A DNA stretch of 13,207 nucleotides, taken from the NCBI GenBank assembly GCA_010671965.1, contig JAAHIC010000048.1:1-13207 (forward strand), in the 5' to 3' direction. Positions 6,658 through 12,062 of this stretch are shown here, piece by piece. The notes beneath the pieces were generated by a model that did no database searches, was not told the origin of the DNA, and saw only the letters and a list, made by a program, of their open reading frames with translations. The translations under genes were made by a program, and so were the position numbers. This DNA is from Leptolyngbya sp. SIO4C5 (GTDB taxonomy: Bacteria > Cyanobacteriota > Cyanobacteriia > Phormidesmidales > Phormidesmidaceae). Position 1 is the stretch's first letter, and every line of letters starts with the position of its first letter.

Positions 6658-7095
6658 CTACGGCAAATATTTTTGCACAACCTGCCAGCCGCTCAGGGTC
6701 ACCAGCGCCAGCGCTCCGAACAGCATAATATTGGTGCCCACGTGCAAGAACCGCACCCAGGGCCGCTGCGGACTAATGAAAATAGCGCTGCCAGCAGAAA
6801 TAAGCACCAGCGCCACCACGTCCAGTCCTGCCGGGAGGTGAACCGAATGGCCTAAGCTGCCGTATTCCCCCAGCGTGCCCACAATGCCGATGGCCAACAG
6901 CAGCAGCACCAACGCCACCATAATGCCGCCGACAATATAGTGGAGTGGGCGCAGCCAGCCAGGACGCGATCGCCGCGCCTGACGGGCTAACGAGATCCAG
7001 CCGCCACTAACAGCCAAAATAAAATAGGCCGACAGGGTAAACCCCATCGACCAGGCTGCAATACGCCAAAGCCAGATAAAAGAGGGTAAGTCCAA
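6658..7095 (-). CDS. DUF4079 family four-helix membrane protein
   Basis: This 145-residue protein has four predicted membrane helices (about 10-33, 50-74, 90-108, 117-138). The segments RPLHYIVGGIMVALVLLLLA and GTLGEYGSLGHSVHLPAG, and the ending LSGWQVVQKYLP, match the cyanobacterial and plastid-lineage DUF4079 family as I know it. Four histidines lie at helix ends or in the middle loop: His52, His83, His86 and His118. His52 and His118 occupy equivalent positions in two similar segments (W-x-R-P/F-LH), suggesting an internal duplication and possibly heme or metal binding. The best start is a TTG at 7093-7095, since the first ATG (codon 17) would cut helix 1. It heads, or is second in, the operon ending in the ABC ATPase. 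Confidence 0.82.
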   Translation of the reverse strand: MDLPSFIWLWRIAAWSMGFTLSAYFILAVSGGWISLARQARRSRPGWLRPLHYIVGGIMVALVLLLLAIGIVGTLGEYGSLGHSVHLPAGLDVVALVLISAGSAIFISPQRPWVRFLHVGTNIMLFGALALVTLSGWQVVQKYLP

Positions 7096-7116
7096 TGTGT
7101 ATGCAGAATTAAGTGC

Positions 7117-7130
7117 GGAAAACTATTTCC
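7117..7130. promoter_or_regulatory. Short inverted repeat upstream of DUF4079 gene
   Basis: GGAAA-N4-TTTCC lies in the 77-bp gap between the DUF1830 and DUF4079 genes, 22 bp upstream of the TTG start. No terminator is visible in this gap, so read-through from DUF1830 is possible. The repeat may be an operator, but arms this short occur by chance. Confidence 0.2.
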
Positions 7131-7172
7131 TAGCGTACACGACGAACCCAATCCCAGTGGCTTCCATTTAGC

Positions 7173-7511
7173 CTATTCAGCAGACACAGCGGCTAGACCT
7201 GCTGGCACAGCTTCTCGATCGGCTGCAGGAGGCGCAGGTTCCGACGGAGGTTGAGGATCATCAACCAGCAGACGGGTGCAGGGGATCGTATCTGAGAGGA
7301 TAGCGCTTGCCATCATACCCGTATGAATTTCCAGTTGGGCAGTGGCAAAGGCTTCGAAAATGAGCCGCTGTCCTGGAAAAACCACCCGCTCAAAATACCA
7401 GTTGGGGACGTTGGTAATCCGAGCAATCTGGATTTTGCTCGTTGCGTTTACATAACAACACAGAAGTTTATCGTTGCTTTCGGGTGGCAGGGGATCAAGA
7501 ATTTGTGCCAT
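7173..7511 (-). CDS. DUF1830 domain protein
   Basis: The gene encodes 112 residues. The DUF1830 core spans about 15-82 with LCCYVNATSKIQIARI, then NVPNWYFERVVFPGQRL, then AQLEIHTGMMASAILSDTIPC, which are the recognisable conserved blocks of this cyanobacterial family. It is followed by a Pro/Ala/Glu-rich, probably disordered tail (83-112). No signal peptide or membrane segment is present, so it is a small cytoplasmic protein; its function is unknown. The ATG at 7509-7511 has AGG seven bases upstream. It is on the same strand as the DUF4079-ABC group and 77 bp from it, so it may lead a four-gene transcript. Confidence 0.87.
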   Translation of the reverse strand: MAQILDPLPPESNDKLLCCYVNATSKIQIARITNVPNWYFERVVFPGQRLIFEAFATAQLEIHTGMMASAILSDTIPCTRLLVDDPQPPSEPAPPAADREAVPAGLAAVSAE

Positions 7512-7576
7512 AGAGTTACCTGGGACTTAGCTGCTCGCATCACTACTGCAATTAGGTTAACACTCAGCGATCCCAG

Positions 7577-7622
7577 CGGGTTGTAAAGGCGACTACCAAC
7601 CCGGCCTTTTGCTTAATTTTTT
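7577..7622. promoter_or_regulatory. Hairpin followed by U-rich tract, orphan terminator or leader structure
   Basis: CGGGTTG (7577-7583) pairs perfectly with CAACCCG (7597-7603), and the plus strand continues GCCTTTTGC then AATTTTTTG. This has the form of an intrinsic terminator on the plus strand, yet no plus-strand gene lies upstream. It could end a small RNA antisense to the DUF1830 leader, or be a structured part of the DUF1830 5' leader on the minus strand. An alternative pairing of AAAGGC (7585-7590) with GCCTTT (7604-7609) overlaps the stem. Confidence 0.4.
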
Positions 7623-7846
7623 GAGAAAAGAGTTGACTCTATTTAATATTTCTTTTGGCGAGGTAAGTAGTGAGGCAGCAAGCAGTAGCGCGACGCAGTG
7701 AAATATCCCTCAGTCTCTAGACCGAAAATCTCCTATGTTGAAGAAAAGATTAAATATTAGTTTTTTATACCACATTTTCAAAAGTTTTCGGCTGAATCTG
7801 CTCTGATCGGCCTCAAGCCCGCTGAACTTATCCATTACGGCAGCTG

Positions 7847-7862
7847 GCTAGCCTTTGCTAGC
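7847..7862. repeat. Compact GCTAGC hairpin
   Basis: Two copies of the palindrome GCTAGC (7847-7852 and 7857-7862) flank CTTT, giving a six-base-pair stem with a tetraloop. It lies in the middle of the non-coding interval. A run of seven T occurs about 50 bases downstream (7915-7921), too far to form a standard terminator with it. Confidence 0.4.
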
Positions 7863-8149
7863 TCAGAAACCTTGAAGAAAGCAACTCACCTGCGATCTCA
7901 AAGCCTAATTCCAACTTTTTTTGAGTCAGTCGCTAAAAGTAGGGTTTGCACTTGAGATGTGAGTGTTATCGTAAAGATATATAACTTTATCTGAGAAATT
8001 TGGTCGAAATGCTGCGTTTAGCAGCGATCGCGGCCTGAGGGTGAAGTTAAGCGATGTTAGCTGACTTGCTTTTTGATAACGCGCTTGAACAAGTCGGCAA
8101 GCAATCGTGCTCGATTTGACGCTGCCTCCAACGGACTTAGGAACTTCCT

Positions 8150-9724
8150 ATGAACGATCGCATCTTATATGTTCGCCTACCGTGCAATCCCATCTTTCCG
8201 ATTGGTGTTGTCTATTTAGCCGATCATGTTCATAAGCTATTTCCCGCCGTTGAGCAGCGCATCTTTGATTTAGGCACGATTCCACCGCTGGACTACAGCA
8301 GGGCTTTAGATGCCTGCATCGATCAGTTTCAGCCTTCGCTGCTGGTCTTTTCCTGGCGAGACATTCAAATTTATGCCCCAGTGGGCGGTCGGGGCGGCAA
8401 TCCGCTGCAGCACGCTTTTGAAGTATTTTATGCTCGTAACCCCTTTGTGAAGCTGCGAGGCGCTTTGGGGGGGCTGCGGGTGACGACGGCCTACTACAGT
8501 GAGCTGTGGCAAAATTTAGGATTGATCAAGCGCGGCACTAAGCGAGCACGCCGTTATCGCCCTGAAGCCAAAGCCGTGGTGGGTGGCGGAGCCGTCAGCG
8601 TTTTCTATGAGCAGCTTGGCGCTATGCTGCCACGAGGCACCGTCGTTTCGGTGGGAGAAGGAGAGGCGCTGTTGGAAAAAATGCTGCGGCAGCAAGATTT
8701 TCAAGACGAGCGCTGCTATGTCGTCGGCGAAACCACTCCGCGCGATCGCCTAATTCACGAATGGCCGACCCCGATTGAAAAAACGGCCTGCAACTATTCA
8801 TATATCGAGCAGATTTGGCCTGAGTTTGAGTACTACCTGCAGGAACAAGACTTCTATATCGGCGTGCAGACTAAGCGAGGCTGCCCTCACAACTGCTGCT
8901 ACTGCGTTTACACGGTGATTGAAGGCAAGCAGGTGCGCATTAATCCAGCCGATGAGGTGGTAGCTGAAATGCGCCAGCTCTATCAGCGCGGCATTCGTAA
9001 TTTCTGGTTTACTGACGCCCAGTTTATTCCGGCGCGACGGTTTATTTCCGATGCAGTTGAGCTACTAGAGAAAATTTTGGCGGCTGGCATGGCGGACATT
9101 CACTGGGCCGCCTATATTCGAGCTGACAACTTGACGCCAGAGCTGTGCGATCTGATGGTCAAGACCGGCATGAACTATTTCGAGATTGGCATTACTAGCG
9201 GTTCGCAAGAGCTGGTGCGGAAAATGCGTATGGGCTACAACCTGCGGACGGTGCTAGAAAACTGCCGCGATCTCAAAAATGCTGGCTTTAACGATCTAGT
9301 TTCGGTCAACTACTCATTTAACGTCATTGATGAGCGACCGGAAACAATCCGTCAAACCGTGGCCTATCACCGCGCTTTAGAAGCCATTTTTGGGCGAGAC
9401 AAAGTGGAACCGGCTATTTTCTTTATTGGCCTCCAGCCCCATACTCATCTGGAAAACTACGCCTTCGAGCAAAATATGCTGCAGCCGGACTACAACCCGA
9501 TGAGCGTCATGCCTTGGACAGCTCGGAAGCTACTGTGGAATCCGGAGCCGCTGGGATCTTTCTTTGGTGAAGTGTGCTTGCAGGCTTGGCGGCAGAATCC
9601 CCATGATTTTGGCCGCGAGGTGATGGATATTTTGGAGGAGCGCTTAGGCAAATCGTCTCTAGATGAGGCACTGTCGGCTCCTATGGAGGAAAAGCAGCGG
9701 CAGCTAACTGCTGCTTCGAGATAG
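8150..9724 (+). CDS. B12-binding-like radical SAM protein (PSII high-light-acclimation type)
   Basis: This is a complete 524-residue radical SAM enzyme. Residues 1-200 form a Rossmann-like cobalamin-binding-type domain (RILYVRLPCNPIFPIGVVYLA at the start; KAVVGGGAVSVFY and VVSVGEGEALLEKML near its end) with an insertion at about 75-140. The domain lacks a clear DxHxxG cobalamin motif. The radical SAM core begins at about 236 with C245-x3-C249-x2-C252 (RGCPHNCCYC), which binds a [4Fe-4S] cluster; it contains FWFTDAQFIP, YIRADNLTP and the motif FEIGITSGSQELVRKMRMGYN-like region at about 344-364. The C-terminal part (about 380-500) is specific to the family. It resembles proteins named photosystem II high light acclimation radical SAM protein; I recall the name but cannot confirm the role here. 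The ATG has AGGA eight bases upstream. The substrate is unknown. The next gene starts 123 bp downstream. Confidence 0.88.
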   Translation: MNDRILYVRLPCNPIFPIGVVYLADHVHKLFPAVEQRIFDLGTIPPLDYSRALDACIDQFQPSLLVFSWRDIQIYAPVGGRGGNPLQHAFEVFYARNPFVKLRGALGGLRVTTAYYSELWQNLGLIKRGTKRARRYRPEAKAVVGGGAVSVFYEQLGAMLPRGTVVSVGEGEALLEKMLRQQDFQDERCYVVGETTPRDRLIHEWPTPIEKTACNYSYIEQIWPEFEYYLQEQDFYIGVQTKRGCPHNCCYCVYTVIEGKQVRINPADEVVAEMRQLYQRGIRNFWFTDAQFIPARRFISDAVELLEKILAAGMADIHWAAYIRADNLTPELCDLMVKTGMNYFEIGITSGSQELVRKMRMGYNLRTVLENCRDLKNAGFNDLVSVNYSFNVIDERPETIRQTVAYHRALEAIFGRDKVEPAIFFIGLQPHTHLENYAFEQNMLQPDYNPMSVMPWTARKLLWNPEPLGSFFGEVCLQAWRQNPHDFGREVMDILEERLGKSSLDEALSAPMEEKQRQLTAASR

Positions 9725-9795
9725 CTGTAGCAATTTTTAAGACTTGGAGGCGAGGTAAGGTATTACACTTGTTCTATTTATGATGATAAGGATAA

Positions 9796-9817
9796 GCGAT
9801 TTCACGGGCGATTTCAC
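9796..9817. repeat. Tandem GCGATTTCAC repeats upstream of the DICT gene
   Basis: GCGATTTCAC occurs at 9796-9805 and again at 9808-9817, a 12-bp spacing, followed by a related GGGTCAC. They are 31-52 bp upstream of the ATG of the DICT protein. Two identical ten-mers about one helical turn apart suggest a transcription-factor operator, though no cognate factor can be named. Confidence 0.4.
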
Positions 9818-9847
9818 AGCGGGTCACAGCAGGTAGAGCGCAAGGTT

Positions 9848-11239
9848 ATGTTAGAGGGATCAATATTACGACAGCTATTTCAGAGCCATCAGGCAGATGC
9901 GGCGGAGAAAAGTCCGCTCAACTTCGGCGTGTACTACAAGAACACTCTGGTAGCGCTTTGTCATGCGCTGGAGGACTGTATTTTGGCAATGGGCAGTCAG
10001 CCCTTAGTAATTGCCGCTTTTCAGCAGGGTAAATGGTATTTGCAGGAAGCCGATCGCTATGGCGATATTGCCGATCGCGCCAGTCAGATTGCGATTATGG
10101 CGGGTACCGATACCGGGTTTCACAGTCATCCTACTAGCCAGCGAGAGAATGTAGCCCTTGTCGATCTTGATCCCGACGATCCGGTTTCCCAAGAGTGGCA
10201 CCTGATCATCTTTGCGCCCGACTATACGGCAATGGTGCTTTGTCAGGAGCTGTCGGATGAGGACTACGGGCCGCAGGGACGCCCCGACCATGATCTAGAA
10301 CGCAAATTTTACGGCTTTTGGACATTTGAACCGGATTTAGTACGAGAAACCGTACAGTTGGCGATCGCCCATGTTGGCAAGTACCAGCCTGAACTCCAGT
10401 CTCAGCTACAACAGCACTACCAGCAAATAGCGCATCAGGTCAGCGAAGTTTCTACCGCCGACGGTTTAGGCAGCGTCGTGTCTCGCGTCGTTGAATATTT
10501 ACAGTCGAGCCAGGCTTCTCTCTTTGGTACCGAGTCCTTTGACTTTACCGAAGCCCTCAGCTCTAACCTCGTCTCCAATGAGGTCCAGGCTTTCTTGCGC
10601 ATGGCCCAGCTCGCGGATTTAGCCGACCCCAAAAACCCCTACGCGGCAGCAGAGGTCGCTTCTCTGGCTGAAATGGTAGGTCAGCTAATCGATCTGCCGG
10701 CTTGGCAGCTACAGCGGCTACGACTGGCTAGTCTGCTGCACCGCATTGCCCCCTTGCCAATGGACTCAACAGCCGGTGATAGCACCGCAGCCCCTAGCTG
10801 CCCGCTGGTACCCGGCGCTCAGGTACTCCGCAAAATGCCGCGTCTACGAGCCGTTGCCGAAATTATCACTCACCAGACCGAGTGGTGGGACGGTTCAGGG
10901 CCACCGGCTCATCTCAGCGGCGATCGCATTCCGTTAGAGTCCCGTATTTTGGGGCTGGTAGCGGCTTTTCAAGAGCGAGTAGCCAATCCGGCAGATACCC
11001 ATACTGCGGACACTGAAGCCGACGTAAACGAAAGATTTTCGGCAGCGCTGCGCACCTGTCAGGCCGAACAGGGAGTTCGCTGGGATCCCAAGCTAACTGA
11101 AATATTGGGGCTAATCGTACGAGGGCTGCAGCAGGGACTGAGCCTGCCCAGCATTCCTACCAAAATCACGATGGGAGCCGGGCTGCTGCACCCCGACACC
11201 AATCCTGTCTCTGATCTAGCTCAGTCAACCTCATCATAG
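9848..11239 (+). CDS. DICT sensory domain protein with degenerate HD-GYP domain
   Basis: The protein has 463 residues. The DICT-like sensory domain covers about 22-165 (KNTLVALCHALEDCI, then LVIAAFQQGKWYLQE, then EWHLIIFAPDYTAMVLCQEL, then KFYGFWTFEP). A helical linker (about 165-260) follows, then a region with the layout of HD-GYP c-di-GMP phosphodiesterases (about 265-430). The key residues are altered: the HD pair is His298-Arg299 (SLLHRIAPLP), the usual HHExxDGxGYP is QTEWWDGSGPP (343-353), and the first metal His is probably Ala. A non-catalytic sensor or binding protein is therefore likely. No signal peptide or membrane segments are seen. The C-terminal 30 residues look disordered. AAGG precedes the ATG by four bases. 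It is followed 14 bp later by the pentapeptide-repeat gene, so the two form an operon. Confidence 0.8.
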   Translation: MLEGSILRQLFQSHQADAAEKSPLNFGVYYKNTLVALCHALEDCILAMGSQPLVIAAFQQGKWYLQEADRYGDIADRASQIAIMAGTDTGFHSHPTSQRENVALVDLDPDDPVSQEWHLIIFAPDYTAMVLCQELSDEDYGPQGRPDHDLERKFYGFWTFEPDLVRETVQLAIAHVGKYQPELQSQLQQHYQQIAHQVSEVSTADGLGSVVSRVVEYLQSSQASLFGTESFDFTEALSSNLVSNEVQAFLRMAQLADLADPKNPYAAAEVASLAEMVGQLIDLPAWQLQRLRLASLLHRIAPLPMDSTAGDSTAAPSCPLVPGAQVLRKMPRLRAVAEIITHQTEWWDGSGPPAHLSGDRIPLESRILGLVAAFQERVANPADTHTADTEADVNERFSAALRTCQAEQGVRWDPKLTEILGLIVRGLQQGLSLPSIPTKITMGAGLLHPDTNPVSDLAQSTSS

Positions 11240-11253
11240 ATTTTTTAACCCGC

Positions 11254-11943
11254 GTGACCTTGTTTATGGATATCGATTCAATTCGTTCCGGCCAACTGAC
11301 TCAGCTGGCGGGCGCCAACTTAGATGATGAAAACCTTTCAGGACTTGACTTAGCTGGGATTCACCTAGCGGGTGCGAGCTTGATAGGGGTTGATTTCAGC
11401 CATACGACTCTGGCCCAGGCTCACTTAGAGGGCGCTAACCTGATGGGGGCACAGCTCATGAGTGCTGACCTGCGGGCTAACCTGTGGGGGGCCAACCTGA
11501 TGCAGAGCGATTTAAGCGGCGCTGATTTGCGGGGGGCCAACCTGCGCGGCGTCAATCTTATGGGGGCAAGGCTATCCGGGGCTAGCTTGGCCGGTGCTTT
11601 TCTCAGCGGCGTCAACCTGATGGGAGTTGATTTGCAGCGGGTTGACCTGCGCGGAGCCGACCTGCGGGGAGCCAACCTGAGCGACGCCAATCTCTACGGC
11701 GCGGATCTGAGTCGGGCCGAGCTGCAGGGGACTCTGTTTAATAATGCCAATTTAGAAGAAGCTGATCTACGCGGCGCAACCCTGTCTGGCGCTTCGCTTA
11801 CAGGTGCTAACCTGCTGTGTGCGGACTTGGGCGGCGCAATTTTAGAAGGTGTGATCTTAACCGGAGCCTGCCTGGTGGGAGCTAACCTGCCTCAGAATCG
11901 AGGCGACTTTGCCTTTCAAACCGATGAAGCTGCTCGCCCGTAG
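11254..11943 (+). CDS. Pentapeptide-repeat protein
   Basis: The protein has 229 residues from the GTG at 11254; an ATG at 11266 (codon 5) is an equally possible start and neither has a ribosome-binding site. From residue 19 to 212 the protein is an uninterrupted run of 39 A(D/N)LxG-type units with Leu (rarely Phe) at the central position. Such a run folds as a right-handed four-sided beta helix of about nine to ten coils. One unit (RANL, 74-77) has four residues instead of five. The tail (213-229) is not repetitive. No signal peptide or membrane segment is present, so it should be cytoplasmic. Many cyanobacterial members have no known function. Its tight linkage to the DICT protein suggests a structural partner or effector in the same pathway. 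Confidence 0.9.
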   Translation: MTLFMDIDSIRSGQLTQLAGANLDDENLSGLDLAGIHLAGASLIGVDFSHTTLAQAHLEGANLMGAQLMSADLRANLWGANLMQSDLSGADLRGANLRGVNLMGARLSGASLAGAFLSGVNLMGVDLQRVDLRGADLRGANLSDANLYGADLSRAELQGTLFNNANLEEADLRGATLSGASLTGANLLCADLGGAILEGVILTGACLVGANLPQNRGDFAFQTDEAARP

Positions 11944-11945
11944 TC

Positions 11946-11980
11946 AAAAAAAGCCCTCGTCTTCAGTCAGAAAACGAGGG
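11946..11980 (-). terminator. Intrinsic terminator of the desaturase-SDR gene
   Basis: Read on the minus strand, CCCTCGT and ACGAGGG form a perfect seven-base-pair stem (11954-11960 with 11974-11980), directly followed by C and seven T (11946-11952 on the plus strand are A). It terminates the minus-strand gene ending at 12063 and begins three bases past the stop codon of the pentapeptide gene. On the plus strand the hairpin lacks a U-tract, so the pentapeptide operon is less clearly terminated. Confidence 0.8.
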
Positions 11981-12062
11981 TCTGTATATGCTCCCCAAGG
12001 AGTGTGTTGAACGGCTGATTGCCAAGAGGAAGTATTTCTGATCGTCAGCACCTATGCAGTTT

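Larger units (their letters stand above)
7512..8149. other. 638-bp non-coding interval between divergent genes
   Basis: No convincing start-to-stop gene is visible here. It holds the 5' leader region of DUF1830 at its left end, two hairpins (described separately), an AGAGT-TG-ACTCT repeat at 7629-7640 containing TTGACT, several AT-rich tracts and one HIP1 site (8024-8031). A frame open from 7761 to a TGA at 7953-7955 encodes natural-looking sequence (for example GLKPAELIHYGSWLAF) but has no ATG, GTG or TTG near its beginning. Small ORFs starting with ATG at 7735 (23 codons) and 8054 (21 codons) lack good ribosome-binding sites. I do not recognise a known RNA family. Confidence 0.5.

Noticed and set aside
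8054..8119. Possible 21-codon leader peptide upstream of the radical SAM gene
   Set aside because: No good ribosome-binding site and no attenuator-like structure after it; short ORFs like this are expected by chance.
8139..8149. AGGAA-C-TTCCT inverted repeat over the ribosome-binding site of the radical SAM gene
   Set aside because: A one-base loop cannot form a hairpin; most likely a coincidental palindrome.
7512..8149. Known small RNAs such as Yfr1, 6S or tmRNA
   Set aside because: I do not see the Yfr1 ACUCCUCACAC core or any recognisable 6S or tmRNA features.
9740..9772. GTA-N6-TAC motif upstream of the DICT gene as an NtcA site
   Set aside because: The spacing is six instead of eight, so it does not fit the NtcA consensus.
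11421..11690. Minus-strand open frame rich in Arg, Leu, Ala and Pro within the pentapeptide gene
   Set aside because: It is the low-complexity antisense image of the pentapeptide repeats.
11254..11943. DNA-level tandem repeat or CRISPR-like array
   Set aside because: The 15-bp periodicity is the codon-level trace of the pentapeptide repeats; there are no spacers or identical repeats.
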